Below are positions 51,408-60,452 of a stretch of 64,000 nucleotides of DNA, in pieces; within the stretch, counting starts at the first letter, position 1; each line of letters begins with the position of its first letter. The DNA is taken from positions 62,001-126,000 of the forward strand of contig VGDT01000001.1 in the NCBI GenBank assembly GCA_016869595.1, given 5' to 3'. The position numbers and the translations under genes were made by a program. The notes under the pieces are model-generated. The model searched no databases, was not told the DNA's origin, and saw nothing but the letters and a program-made list of their open reading frames with translations. Source of the stretch: Alphaproteobacteria bacterium. GTDB taxonomy: Bacteria > Pseudomonadota > Alphaproteobacteria > Rhizobiales > Beijerinckiaceae.

Positions 51408-51656
51408 CTATTCCATGCCGAGCGCGGAAAGATAGAGGTCGAGGATCTCCTCTTCCTCCTGCCGCTTGTGCTTATCCAGGCGGCGAAGCGACACGATCTT
51501 GCGCATCACCTTGGGGTCGAACCCCGTGCCTTTCGCTTCCGCGTAGACATCCTTGATGTCGTCGCCAATCGCGCGCTTTTCCTCCTCGAGCTTCTCGATC
51601 CGCTCGATGAAGGCGCGCAAATGTCCGCCGTCGACGGCGTTGCTGTCCATGTGCAT
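51408..51656 (-). CDS. gapR: GapR family DNA-binding protein (DUF2312)
   Basis: An 82-residue nucleoid-associated protein. The family signature is nearly complete: [42 protein letters not shown] and [26 protein letters not shown]. In Caulobacter, GapR is a dimeric or tetrameric coiled-coil protein that binds AT-rich, overtwisted DNA ahead of replication forks and stimulates topoisomerases. The start at 51656 or 51650 (two codons later) fits the family length. It stands alone on the minus strand. Confidence 0.93.
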   Translation of the reverse strand: MHMDSNAVDGGHLRAFIERIEKLEEEKRAIGDDIKDVYAEAKGTGFDPKVMRKIVSLRRLDKHKRQEEEEILDLYLSALGME

Positions 51657-51839
51657 TTCCCGAGGCTGCGCCGGGCGGGCGGGGCGCGCGCCGGCTTGGC
51701 GGGAGCCTTGCGACAAAGGAGCCGCCTCCGTCAAGGCGGCGCGGCGACTAATCCCCGCATTCCGCATCCTAAGCGGCCCACTTGAAACCGCGCTTATGGC
51801 CGCCGATCTTTGGCGAGCTACCTGAAAGGCTTCGAGTTG

Positions 51840-52322
51840 ATGACCGAGCGCGAACCATTTTCAAGCCGCGAGCCGCCCATCAATCCAATCGGCGTGCGCG
51901 CCGCGCCTTACATTCCGCCGCAGGCGCTCGAAGGCGTTCGCACGCGCCGCATCATCGCCGTCATGCTCGACCTGATCCTTGTCTCCGGCATGTCGGCCGC
52001 GCTGTTCGTCGCGCTCTTCATTCTGAGCGCCGGGCTATCCGCTTTCATCCTGCCGCCCCTCTTTCCGATCGTCGCCTTTTTATACAATGGGCTGACTGTC
52101 TCGGGCCGGCGAATGGCGACGCCCGGCATGGCGTTCATGGACCTGGAGATGCGCACCATGGACGGAGATCCGGTGCCGTTTTTGCAGGCGGCGGTCCATG
52201 CCGTGCTGTTCTACATTACCTGGCTCTTCCCGCCGCTGCTGCTCGTTTCTCTGTTTACGAGCGACAAGCGCTGCCTGCACGACATTCTGGCGGATGTGAT
52301 CGTTTTGCGGCGGTCGTCTTAA
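51840..52322 (+). CDS. RDD family membrane protein
   Basis: A 160-residue membrane protein. The RDD pattern is visible: [16 protein letters not shown] (Arg and Asp of the first helix), [16 protein letters not shown], and a C-terminal [16 protein letters not shown] with the second Asp. Two to four helices are predicted. The role is unknown, possibly transport; some RDD proteins are ion antiporters. The ATG at 51840 is used; a TTG at 51810 would extend it. It lies upstream of bpt, a pairing seen in other alphaproteobacteria. Confidence 0.87.
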   Translation: MTEREPFSSREPPINPIGVRAAPYIPPQALEGVRTRRIIAVMLDLILVSGMSAALFVALFILSAGLSAFILPPLFPIVAFLYNGLTVSGRRMATPGMAFMDLEMRTMDGDPVPFLQAAVHAVLFYITWLFPPLLLVSLFTSDKRCLHDILADVIVLRRSS

Positions 52323-52408
52323 AATTTGCAACTTTCCCGCCGCAAATCTGGCCTTGGCGCGCTCCGCTCGGGCGCTCTAGATTAATTTCGAATCGGGAAT
52401 GATCGAGC

Positions 52409-53140
52409 GTGACCAAAGAGCCGCGCGACGCGCCGCAATTCTACCTGACCTCTCCGGCGCCTTGCCCCTATTTGCCGGGGCGCGAGGAGCGGAAGGTCTT
52501 TACCCATCTCATCGGGCTGCGTGCGCCGGCGCTCAATGACACGCTGACGCAATCAGGCTTTCGTCGCTCACAGACCATCGCCTATCGCCCGGCGTGCGAG
52601 CAGTGCCGAGCTTGCGTTTCCGTGCGGGTGAAGATCGACGAGTTCGCGCCCTCACGGGGGATGCGCCGCATTCTCCGGCGCAACGACGATCTTGTCGCCG
52701 AAACGCGTCCGGCGCGTGCGACGCATGAGCAATACGCCTTATTTCGCCGCTATGTCGGCGCACGCCATTCGGACGGCGGCATGGCCGACATGAGCATGGT
52801 CGACTATCAGATGATGATCGAAGACAGTCATGTCGACACGCGGCTCATCGAATATCGTCTCGCGACGGGGAATGGCGAGAAGGGTCCGTTGATGGCCTGT
52901 TGCCTGACCGACCGGCTCACTGATGGCCTGTCGATGGTCTATTCCTTCTATGAGCCTGAACTCGAGCACCGCTCGCTCGGGGCGTACATGATTCTGGATC
53001 ACGCCGAGCGCGCTCGAGGCTTCGGCCTGCCGCACGTCTATCTTGGCTATTGGGTCGAGGGCTCGCGTAAGATGGAATACAAGTCCCGCTTTCTGCCACA
53101 AGAGCGGCTCGGCATGAGCGGATGGATCCGGGTGGGTTGA
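52409..53140 (+). CDS. bpt: Leucyl/arginyl-tRNA-protein transferase Bpt
   Basis: A 243-residue N-end-rule enzyme that adds leucine from Leu-tRNA to N-terminal Asp or Glu, marking proteins for ClpS-ClpAP. It shows [24 protein letters not shown], the ATE1-like cysteine cluster [16 protein letters not shown], the RRNDDL helix and the C-terminal ATE domain ([40 protein letters not shown]). GTG start at 52409. It follows the RDD gene on the same strand. Confidence 0.95.
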   Translation: MTKEPRDAPQFYLTSPAPCPYLPGREERKVFTHLIGLRAPALNDTLTQSGFRRSQTIAYRPACEQCRACVSVRVKIDEFAPSRGMRRILRRNDDLVAETRPARATHEQYALFRRYVGARHSDGGMADMSMVDYQMMIEDSHVDTRLIEYRLATGNGEKGPLMACCLTDRLTDGLSMVYSFYEPELEHRSLGAYMILDHAERARGFGLPHVYLGYWVEGSRKMEYKSRFLPQERLGMSGWIRVG

Positions 53141-53306
53141 GCTTGGGATTGGCGGGCGCTTCAGCGCCGTAGCTTCGCAGGCCACAAAATCGCCGGACTA
53201 TTCGCGCCTTGTTAACGCCGAAGATGCACAACTCGATCAAAAGAGTCGGCGCGGTCCTTTAGGCGGCGCCGTCTTTCGGCTTGACCGCCGGGGGCGTCTC
53301 CCGGCG

Positions 53307-54659
53307 ATGCGATTGGAGCGATCTGTGCGAGAATCCGCATTTCTGCAATTTATACGTGGCGTTGCGCTCGTTTTTGGCGCTGTCGCTCTCACCTCCGCCT
53401 CGGCCGCTTGGGATCAGGACGGACAGGCTGAGTGGGCGCAGCGCTATGACGCCGACGCCCGCCTGACCGTTTCCCGTTCGACAACCCCCATTCTCTCGAC
53501 TCAGACCGTGGCGGCCACCGAGGCTGCGATCGAGCGCATTCGTGAAATCGTCGCCAATGGCGGCTGGCCGCAGGCGCCCGCCGGTCAGCAGTTGCGGCTC
53601 GGCTCGAATAGTCCCGCAGTGTCCGTGTTGCGGCGTCGCCTGATCGTATCCGGCGACATCGGGGCTGAAACAGGCGCGAGCCCAGTTTTCGACTCTTATG
53701 TCGAGGCGGCGGTCCGCCGTTTTCAGGAGCGTCACGGCATTATCGCGACCGGCGTCGTCAACCAGCAGACCATCCAGGCTTTGAATGTGCCTGCTGAGAC
53801 CCGACTCCGGCAGCTCGAAACCAATCTTGTGCGTCTGCGCAGCTTCTCGCGCGACCTCGGCGCCCGCTACGTCACCGCCAACATCCCGGCCGCTTCAGTG
53901 GAGACGGTCGAGAACGGCGAAGTCATGACCCATCACATGGCCGGTGTCGGCAAGATCGACCGTCAATCGCCGGTAATGCAGACCAAAGCGATCCAGGTCA
54001 ATTTCAACCCGTTCTGGACCGTGCCGGCGTCTGTGATCCGCAAGGATCTGATTCCCAAGATGCAGGCGGATCCAAACTATCTCAACGCCAACCACATCCG
54101 CGTTTACAACAAGGACAATCAGGAGCTCCAGCCCGAACAGATCAACTGGCGCTCGCTCGATGCTCTGAATTTCCGCTTCCGCCAGGACATCGGCGGCGAC
54201 TTCAACTCGCTCGGCGTCGTGCGTATCGACATCGCCAATCCCTATGGCGTCTATATGCATGACACGCCCGCCAAGGGCGTTTTCGGCGACGATTTCCGCT
54301 TCGTCTCGTCAGGTTGCATCCGGCTTCAGAATGTTCGCGACTACGTCGCCTGGCTCTTAAAGGAGACGCCCGGCTGGGATCGCGATCATATTGATCAGGT
54401 CATCGCCTCCGGCGAGCGCGTGGACGTCAAGATCGCGCCGGCCGTTCCCGTCTATTGGGTCTACATCACGGGGTGGGCGACGCCTGACGGCGTCACCCAA
54501 TTCCGCGACGACATCTATCAGCGCGACGGGCTCGGGGTGCGCTCAGCCGGCGCTGATTCGGCCGCCCCGACGGTCGTCCAGGCCGCGCGTCCGATGCCTG
54601 CCGACGGGTTGCTCTCTGGCGACGACGACAGCTACTTCGAGGAACGCCCGCGGCGATAG
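53307..54659 (+). CDS. L,D-transpeptidase with peptidoglycan-binding domain (YcbB-like)
   Basis: A 450-residue exported peptidoglycan enzyme. An N-terminal signal segment (FIRGVALVFGAVALTSASAA) precedes a PG_binding_1 domain around residues 95-155 (SPAVSVLRRRLIVSGD and VEAAVRRFQERHGIIATGVVN). The YkuD catalytic domain is about 190-365 and contains YMHDTPAKGVFGDDFRFVSSGCIRL with the conserved His, Ser and nucleophilic Cys. It should form 3-3 cross-links between stem peptides in the periplasm. The disordered C-terminal tail is not conserved. It is transcribed alone, after a 166-base gap. Confidence 0.92.
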   Translation: MRLERSVRESAFLQFIRGVALVFGAVALTSASAAWDQDGQAEWAQRYDADARLTVSRSTTPILSTQTVAATEAAIERIREIVANGGWPQAPAGQQLRLGSNSPAVSVLRRRLIVSGDIGAETGASPVFDSYVEAAVRRFQERHGIIATGVVNQQTIQALNVPAETRLRQLETNLVRLRSFSRDLGARYVTANIPAASVETVENGEVMTHHMAGVGKIDRQSPVMQTKAIQVNFNPFWTVPASVIRKDLIPKMQADPNYLNANHIRVYNKDNQELQPEQINWRSLDALNFRFRQDIGGDFNSLGVVRIDIANPYGVYMHDTPAKGVFGDDFRFVSSGCIRLQNVRDYVAWLLKETPGWDRDHIDQVIASGERVDVKIAPAVPVYWVYITGWATPDGVTQFRDDIYQRDGLGVRSAGADSAAPTVVQAARPMPADGLLSGDDDSYFEERPRR

Positions 54660-54665
54660 CTGCGG

Positions 54666-55088
54666 CTAATGCGCCGCGCCGTCGCTACGCGACGCGCGCC
54701 AGGTTCCGCCGCAAAGGTCGGTTGACGACGACCAGGCGCCGGAGCCCTTGCCGCCCCGCAACGTTCCGTGGAAACGCACGACGCGCTCTCCGTTGCCTGT
54801 GAAGCGGGCGACGATCGTTCCTTCTTCGTCAACGTAGCCCCAGGACGAGACAGCCGGCCCCGGCGCGGATGCGATCTTGTTGTCGACGATGTCGAAAGTG
54901 GGCGGAATGAAGAGCTGGCACTCGCCGACCGTCGTGGCGGCTTCGATGTTCCACGTGCCGTTTGGATCGCCGACCGGGCCGGTCAGAGCCTGCTCGTTCT
55001 CCGGCTTCGCTTTTGGGCCGCGTGGCTGTTTCGCGTGCGCTCCCCCAGCCGCCACGCAGGCTGCAAGCGCCAACGCTAGAATTCTCAT
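54666..55088 (-). CDS. Small secreted beta-rich hypothetical protein
   Basis: A 140-residue exported protein. A signal peptide (RILALALAACVAAGGAHA) and a linker (QPRGPKAKPENEQ) precede a compact beta domain: GTWNIEAATTVGECQLF, a DIVDNKIAS strand, GYVDEEGTIVARF, RFHGTLRGGKGSGAWSSS and CGGTWRASRSDG. Two Cys (GECQ and LCGG) could form a disulfide. The layout resembles a common rhizobial family of small periplasmic proteins without known function. Its start overlaps the stop of the mutase gene (ATGA), so the two are translationally coupled although no functional link is evident. Confidence 0.75.
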   Translation of the reverse strand: MRILALALAACVAAGGAHAKQPRGPKAKPENEQALTGPVGDPNGTWNIEAATTVGECQLFIPPTFDIVDNKIASAPGPAVSSWGYVDEEGTIVARFTGNGERVVRFHGTLRGGKGSGAWSSSTDLCGGTWRASRSDGAAH

Positions 55089-56950
55089 TTGGCCTCCGAA
55101 AGCGCGCGCTGCAGCGCGCCATGCATATCGCAGCCCGCGTAAATAAATTCGGTTACGCCGGCGTGGCGAAGACGCTCCTCGAGCTCGCCCGGCCGTCCGG
55201 CTAGATAAAGCCTAGCGTCTGCGCCTTTGAGCGCAAGCGCCGCCGTTTCCGCCGCGTCTCCATAGATCCTGTCGGACGAACAGATGCAAGCGAGTTTGGC
55301 GCCGGACTCCCGGAAAGCATTAACGATTTCAGTCGTCGACTCGGTTTCGGGTCCGAAAACCGCTTCCACGCCACCGGCCTCGAAAAAGTTCTTGGCGAAA
55401 TTCGCCCGCGCCGTGAAGGCGGCTACCGAACCGAGATTGGCGAGGAAAATCTTGGGACGGGCGCCCGATTCCGCCGAATAGGCGTCCGATTCTTCGCGCA
55501 GGCGCTCGAAAGGCTCTGCAAGGCGATGCGGCGCGAGCGGAGCGATCTTTAGGGCGCCGACTGGCGGCCGAGCGATTTCAGCGGCGGCGTCATAGGGCGC
55601 CAGAACGTCGAGCGCGTCCTCGTGAATGTCAGGAAATTGGTTAGCGCCGATAAGCTTATCCTTGGAGCGGGCGACGTTCTTCGCGCGCAGCTCCGCGACC
55701 TCAGCGACGCGCGCCTGGAAGGCTCCTCTCTCCAGCGCCTTGGGAAGCCCGCCTTCGGCTTCGATCTGCTGAAAAAGCGCCCAGGCTTGCTGGCACAGCT
55801 CGTCGGTCAGCGCCTCGAAGCCGCCTGCGCCGTTCGTCGGGTCGTCGACTGCATCGATATGGGATTCGTCCTGCAGCACAAGCTGCGTATCGCGCGCCAA
55901 CCGTCGCGCGAATTCGTCCGGCGCGCCCAGCGCCTGAGTGAAGGGAAGGACGGAAATGGCGTCGGCCCCGCCGACCGCCGCTGAGAAGACGGCGAGCGTC
56001 CCGCGCAAAATATTGTTCCAGGGGTCGCGCCGCGACATCATGCGCCAGGCTGTCTCAGCGAAGACCAGCGCGGGCTGCGGCGCGAGGCCGCAGGCCTCCT
56101 CGACGCGCGCCCAAAGGCGCCGCGCCGCGCGGAATTTGGCGACCCCCAGCAATTCGTCCGCGTCCGCGCAGAATCGGAACGCGATCAGGCCCCGCGCCGC
56201 ATCGAGGTCGAAACCGCCGTCCGCTAACGCCCGTAGATAGGCGAGCGCGGAGGAAAGCGCGAACGCAAGCTCCTGCGACTCGGTCCCGCCTGCCGAATGC
56301 ACGACGCGCGCGTCCGCCACGGCGGCGGCGTAGAGGAAGCCTGCGTCGGCGGCGGCTTTCACATCCCTCGCGAAGCTCTTTGAGGCTTGTGCCCAAGGCT
56401 CGGCGGCGAACCCATGCCGCGCCTGCGCGCCGAGCGGATCGAAGCCCATCGAAACTCGGGTGATCGACGGCTCGATATGCTGCCGGTCGATGAACCGCAT
56501 AAGCGCCTGGGCGGCGCCGGGCGCGCGGGGGGAATAGTCCAGCGTCAGCGGAATGCCGTAGTCGAGACGAACATTGGCGAGCGTATGGGCGATCGCGTCA
56601 TCGTCGTCGCGGATGAGCCCCCCGCCATAGGCCCCAATCGAGCCGGCGAAGACGAGATGCAGTCCGTCCGCTCCCCCATCGAGGTCCTGCAGCGCCAGGC
56701 GGTTGGCGGCGTCGGCGTCCGAGACGTCGACACGCGCCAGGATGGCCCAGCGGCCCGGGTTCTTTCGCAAGGCGGAGAGGGGCGAACCCGCGGCGCGGGC
56801 GTAAAGCGGCTCAATAGAAAGACCATCATAGGTCTTGGAGACGAGCGTTTCGAAGGACGCGCCTTTGAGCGCCCGCGCGACGAGGGCGCGCCACTGCGCT
56901 TCCGTGGCCTGTGGAAAAACACCCGCCAACGCCGTCTCCTGTCCCGTCAT
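55085..56950 (-). CDS. mutA: Methylmalonyl-CoA mutase small (beta) subunit
   Basis: Non-catalytic partner of the adenosylcobalamin enzyme that converts methylmalonyl-CoA to succinyl-CoA. It has 621 residues from the ATG at 56950. The N-terminal barrel (for example FETLVSKTYDGLSIEPLY and VDDPTNGAGGFEALTDEL) is followed by a B12-like domain that, as expected for the small subunit, has no cobalt-binding DxHxxG (it reads SSDRIYGDAAETAALALKGA and ends VTEFIYAGCDM). The large subunit mutB, which normally follows at once, is not present; a small secreted protein follows instead. A PccB-type carboxylase for the preceding step is at 35685. Confidence 0.92.
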   Translation of the reverse strand: MTGQETALAGVFPQATEAQWRALVARALKGASFETLVSKTYDGLSIEPLYARAAGSPLSALRKNPGRWAILARVDVSDADAANRLALQDLDGGADGLHLVFAGSIGAYGGGLIRDDDDAIAHTLANVRLDYGIPLTLDYSPRAPGAAQALMRFIDRQHIEPSITRVSMGFDPLGAQARHGFAAEPWAQASKSFARDVKAAADAGFLYAAAVADARVVHSAGGTESQELAFALSSALAYLRALADGGFDLDAARGLIAFRFCADADELLGVAKFRAARRLWARVEEACGLAPQPALVFAETAWRMMSRRDPWNNILRGTLAVFSAAVGGADAISVLPFTQALGAPDEFARRLARDTQLVLQDESHIDAVDDPTNGAGGFEALTDELCQQAWALFQQIEAEGGLPKALERGAFQARVAEVAELRAKNVARSKDKLIGANQFPDIHEDALDVLAPYDAAAEIARPPVGALKIAPLAPHRLAEPFERLREESDAYSAESGARPKIFLANLGSVAAFTARANFAKNFFEAGGVEAVFGPETESTTEIVNAFRESGAKLACICSSDRIYGDAAETAALALKGADARLYLAGRPGELEERLRHAGVTEFIYAGCDMHGALQRALSEAK

Positions 56951-57272
56951 TTTCGCCGTCGCCCTCCCTTGTTTCGGGCGGCGTTTTCGCATGAAGCGCT
57001 CCGCCGGGCCACTGCAAATCCGCCAAGAGCGGAGCGTGAAATCCGCCAAGAGCGGAGCGGGCTTTATTTTCGGGGCCAAACGCCTTAACCAGTGCCGATC
57101 GCGCTCAAGGGCGAATTAACAGAGCGCTGGGGCGGAATAGCCGGAATATGAAGCGGGCGGTCCGGCCATGCGGCCCGAATTTCGAGGCGTCGGATCGGCG
57201 CCGCCGCGTCAATGCGCCGCGCGCGCGTCAGTTGTCGGACAGGCGGCGAAGACCCCTGAAACGGAGGAACTC

Positions 57273-57548
57273 GTGACAGACAATGTTCAGGAAAAGAGCC
57301 AGCTCGTCGACGAGATCGTCGAGGTGATCGCGGCGGAAGGCATGGTCGACAAAAGCAAGATCACTCCTGACGCGACGATTGAGAGCCTCGACCTCAAATC
57401 CGTGGACATCGTTATGATTCTCACGGCGCTTGAGGAGAAGTTCAACGTCTACATCCCGATGGACGGGTCGCTGCAAGAAGCCAAAGACGTCAAGAGCTTG
57501 ATCGAGGCGATCGCAGACCACATTCAGAAAGAACGCGAGAAGCAGTAA
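57273..57548 (+). CDS. Dedicated acyl carrier protein
   Basis: A 91-residue acidic ACP. The 4'-phosphopantetheine serine is Ser43 in IESLDLKSVDIVMIL; the usual DSL is KSV here, which suggests a specialised ACP distinct from housekeeping AcpP. Helix 3 reads EEKFNVYIPMDGSLQEAKDV. The GTG start at 57273 has GGAGG about 5 bases upstream. It is the first gene of a seven-gene operon, with the ketosynthase start directly after its stop. It is also not AcpXL-like in sequence. Inference: it carries the acyl chain built by the following enzymes. Confidence 0.9.
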   Translation: MTDNVQEKSQLVDEIVEVIAAEGMVDKSKITPDATIESLDLKSVDIVMILTALEEKFNVYIPMDGSLQEAKDVKSLIEAIADHIQKEREKQ

Positions 57549-58784
57549 ATGGCGTTCTCGCGAGCGCGCCCCGAGGGGCGGCGCGTCGTTATTTCCGGCA
57601 TGGGCGCGGTTTGCGCCTCGGGCGTCAGCGCGCAAAAGCTCTGGGAAGCTGCGCGCGACGGCGTAGCGCAGATTCGTCCGCTCAAGACTGAACGCCCTTA
57701 TGACGGCCGCATCAAAATTGCGGCTCAGGTGCCGGATTTCGTTCCGGCCGAATACATCGAGCCCGACGTTCTTCCCTTCTGCGATCCCTTTACGCAGTTT
57801 TGCATCGTCGCGGCCGACGAAGCGATGGCGCAGGCAGGATTTGAACGCAAAGATATCGCTGGGCCAAAGACCGCTGTGATCATCGGCTCCGGCATCGGCG
57901 GCATGACCACGATCGAGGACGGCATCTATCGATATTATGTCGAAGGAACGCGCCCCGAGATGTTGAGCGTCCCGAAGCTCATCCCCAGCGCAGCGCCCGC
58001 GACGATAGGCATGCGTTATTCCTGCCTTGGTCCGACATTCGCAGTCGGCAGCGCCTGCTCGTCGGCGTCGCAGGCGATCGGACTCGGCATGCAGATGATC
58101 AGACAGGGCCTTGTGGACAAGGCGATCGTCGGCGGCGCCGAGGCTTGCGTCATCAATGCGACGATCCGCGCGTGGGAAGGCCTTCGCGTGATGACCCCGA
58201 ATTTGTGCCGCCCCTTCTCCAAAGGCCGCAACGGCATGTCGCTTGGCGAAGGCGCGGCGGTTTTTATTCTTGAAACCGAAGAATCGGCCCGTGCGCGCGG
58301 CCACGAGCCTCTATGTGAACTTGCCGGCTACGGCACAACCAGCGACGCCAAGGATCCGGTGCGGCCCGACCTTGAAGGCGCGTCGAACTCGATCGCCTTG
58401 GCGCTCGAGGATGCAGGAATGGAACCGCGGGAGATTCACTACATAAACGCGCATGGCACCGCGACTCACGCCAATGACATCACCGAAGCCGAAGCCATTC
58501 TGCGCGTGTTTGGCGACTATGGACGGGTCGTGCCGGTCTCGTCGACAAAGCCCATCCACGGCCATGCGCTTGGCGCGAGCGGCGGGCTGGAGCTCGCGAT
58601 CACCATCAACGCGCTGCGCGAACAGATCGCGCCCCCCACCATCAACTTCCTGGAGCCGGACCCCAAGTGCCCGCTTGACGTTGTTCCGAATGTCGCGCGT
58701 AAGCATAAGATCGACGCCGCCATGTCGAATTCATTCGCTTTCGGGGGGATCAACGCCGTGTTGATCGTGCGCCATGCCGCTTGA
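57549..58784 (+). CDS. Beta-ketoacyl-ACP synthase (KAS I/II type)
   Basis: A 411-residue condensing enzyme that elongates acyl-ACP with malonyl-ACP. The catalytic triad is Cys170 (VGSACSSASQ), His302 (NAHGTATHAND) and His339 (KPIHGHALGASGG). GEGAAVFILETEESARARG is the usual FabF segment. It starts at the base after the ACP stop, and its last 11 bases overlap the next gene. A single ketosynthase without a chain-length factor argues against an aryl-polyene type system. Inference: chain extension on the adjacent ACP. Confidence 0.93.
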   Translation: MAFSRARPEGRRVVISGMGAVCASGVSAQKLWEAARDGVAQIRPLKTERPYDGRIKIAAQVPDFVPAEYIEPDVLPFCDPFTQFCIVAADEAMAQAGFERKDIAGPKTAVIIGSGIGGMTTIEDGIYRYYVEGTRPEMLSVPKLIPSAAPATIGMRYSCLGPTFAVGSACSSASQAIGLGMQMIRQGLVDKAIVGGAEACVINATIRAWEGLRVMTPNLCRPFSKGRNGMSLGEGAAVFILETEESARARGHEPLCELAGYGTTSDAKDPVRPDLEGASNSIALALEDAGMEPREIHYINAHGTATHANDITEAEAILRVFGDYGRVVPVSSTKPIHGHALGASGGLELAITINALREQIAPPTINFLEPDPKCPLDVVPNVARKHKIDAAMSNSFAFGGINAVLIVRHAA

Positions 58785-59169
58785 GCCGCCGCTCGCGCTC
58801 GGGCCTTTTCGGCTGCGCGTCGATCCAGCGCGCGCTGCAGCTTATGCGCGCGAAACCGGAGGGGACGTGGAGACCGTTCCGCTCGCCTATCCTGCGATCT
58901 GGCTCGCCGAGCCCTCGCTTTTTTCGGTCGTACGCGACCTCTGCGATGATCTCGATGTCGTGCCGGTGCATGAGTCTCAGAGCTTCTCCTATGACGCGCC
59001 TCTCGTTGCCGGAGAGAGCTATGATTTTAGCGTCACTGTAAGCCGTGAGGAAACGCCGCCGCGTCTGACGATGGTGGCGACGGTCGCAACGTCAGACGGA
59101 GAGACTTGCGCTCGAGTCGAAACAATGTTGCGGCTCGTGCCGCGCGCTGGATTTGGGAGCGTGTCGTGA
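58774..59169 (+). CDS. Hot-dog-fold protein, MaoC N-terminal/FAS1-type dehydratase half
   Basis: A 131-residue protein of the N-terminal MaoC-like (PF13452) kind. A PLAYPAIWLAEPSLF helix-loop stands in the place of the hot-dog helix, followed by the VHESQSFSYDAPLVAGESYDFSVTV and RLTMVATVAT strands. It lacks the catalytic Asp-His motif that the next gene carries, so the two probably pair as a heterodimeric hydratase/dehydratase. It overlaps the ketosynthase by 11 bases, and its stop overlaps the next start. Confidence 0.8.
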   Translation: MPLEPPLALGPFRLRVDPARAAAYARETGGDVETVPLAYPAIWLAEPSLFSVVRDLCDDLDVVPVHESQSFSYDAPLVAGESYDFSVTVSREETPPRLTMVATVATSDGETCARVETMLRLVPRAGFGSVS

Positions 59170-59570
59170 GCGGCGACATCAAAGTCGGCGACACAATTCC
59201 CGAGACCGTCATCGGCCCGTTCGACGCGCCTTCGCTCGCGCGCTACGCCGAAGTTTCGGGGGACGCCAATCCGCTGCATCTCGATGATGCGGTGGCGGCG
59301 GCGATCGGTTTTCCCGCGCCGCCGGTGCACGGGATGAAGCTTCTTGCCGCCTTTGAACCGATGCTGAGAGCGTGGCGCGACGATCTCATCATCTCTTCGC
59401 TTGCCGGAAGGTTTGTGCAACCGATTCTGCGCGGCGACACTGTTAGGCTGTCGGGGCGCGTTTTACGAGCGACGGATGATGAGATTTTTGTTCGTCTGAC
59501 CGCTTATGGCGCTGCGCGAGCTCCGGGCATCATTGGCGAAGCGACTCTGCGGCCAAAGGTGGGCGCATGA
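59166..59570 (+). CDS. MaoC-like (R)-specific hydratase/dehydratase
   Basis: A 134-residue hot-dog protein with the hydratase-2 motif: YAEVSGDANPLHLDDAVAAA contains the catalytic Asp33 and His38, followed by GFPAPPVHGM. It should dehydrate or hydrate a 3-hydroxyacyl thioester at C2-C3. The GTG start at 59166 overlaps the stop of the preceding half-protein, consistent with a two-subunit enzyme. The SDR gene follows after 21 bases. No enoyl reductase is in the operon. Confidence 0.9.
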   Translation: MSGDIKVGDTIPETVIGPFDAPSLARYAEVSGDANPLHLDDAVAAAIGFPAPPVHGMKLLAAFEPMLRAWRDDLIISSLAGRFVQPILRGDTVRLSGRVLRATDDEIFVRLTAYGAARAPGIIGEATLRPKVGA

Positions 59571-59591
59571 ACTTCCGGACGGGGCTTTCAC

Positions 59592-60452
59592 ATGGCTAAG
59601 AGCGCCGTTCGTGTCTTCATCACGGGGGCCTCCAGCGGCATTGGACGCGCGTTGGCGGTCGCATACGCCCGCGAAGGCGCGAGCCTTGTCTTGCTCGGCC
59701 GCGACGCTGAGCGGCTCGAAGCCGCAGCGCGCGCTTGTCTCGCGGCCGGCGCGCAAGAGGCGGAGACTCATATCGCCGACGTTCGCGATCGCGAATCCAT
59801 GGCGCGGATCATTCAATCTGCGCATGAAAAACGCCCGATCGACATTCTCGTCGCAAACGCCGGGGTCGCGACGGGCCTTTCGCCCGGCCAACTCCTCGAA
59901 ACCCCCGAGGCGGTCCGGGCGATGCTCAAGATCAACGTCGAGGGAGTCTTCAACACCGTCGAGCCTGCGATCCTGCCGATGTGCGCCCGAAAGAGCGGCA
60001 GGATCGCCATCGTCGGATCGATGGCCGGCGTGCGCGCGCTGCCCCATTCGCCGGCCTATTGTGCGGCGAAGGCGTGCGTTCACATGTGGGCGGACAGCCT
60101 GCGCGGCCAACTCGCGGCCTACGGCGTGCATGTCGCGCTGATCGTGCCCGGTTATGTGAAAACGCCAATGTCGGCGCGCACCATCGTGAAGACGCCCTTT
60201 TCGGCACGCACCATCGTAAAGACGTCCATGTCGGCGGGCGCCGAATCCTGGCAGCCCGGCGCCATGTCGGACGAGCGCGCCGCTCTGATCATCAAGCGCG
60301 GGCTGGAGCGCCGGCGTCCGGTGATCGCTTTCCCGCTCTTCATGTATGCGGCGATGCGCTTCTTCGCTCTGTTGCCGCCCGCTGTCGTCGATGGCATCAT
60401 GCGCCAGTTTCCTGCAGAAGTGCCGGAGACGCCGGAGCGAGAGATCTCGTGA
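59592..60452 (+). CDS. Short-chain dehydrogenase/reductase, candidate ketosphinganine or 3-ketoacyl reductase
   Basis: A 286-residue classical SDR. The NAD(P) site is TGASSGIGRALA, then NAG (89-91), with catalytic Ser143, Tyr156 and Lys160 (YCAAK). The C-terminal part has a hydrophobic membrane-association stretch (PLFMYAAMRFFALLPPAVV), as in eukaryotic 3-ketodihydrosphingosine reductase and related SDRs. Residues 189-218 are three tandem 10-residue repeats placed after the usual PGYVKTPMS substrate loop. In context it could reduce a 3-ketoacyl-ACP or 3-ketosphinganine. Its TGA overlaps the GTG of the glycosyltransferase gene. Confidence 0.88.
   Translation: MAKSAVRVFITGASSGIGRALAVAYAREGASLVLLGRDAERLEAAARACLAAGAQEAETHIADVRDRESMARIIQSAHEKRPIDILVANAGVATGLSPGQLLETPEAVRAMLKINVEGVFNTVEPAILPMCARKSGRIAIVGSMAGVRALPHSPAYCAAKACVHMWADSLRGQLAAYGVHVALIVPGYVKTPMSARTIVKTPFSARTIVKTSMSAGAESWQPGAMSDERAALIIKRGLERRRPVIAFPLFMYAAMRFFALLPPAVVDGIMRQFPAEVPETPEREIS
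60156..60245 (+). repeat. Three tandem 30-bp repeats inside the SDR gene
   Basis: The 30-base unit encodes VKTPMSARTI, then VKTPFSARTI, then a diverged VKTSMSAGAE. The reading frame is kept. The first unit corresponds to the normal SDR motif PG.V.T.M, so the other two are likely duplications. Confidence 0.88.
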
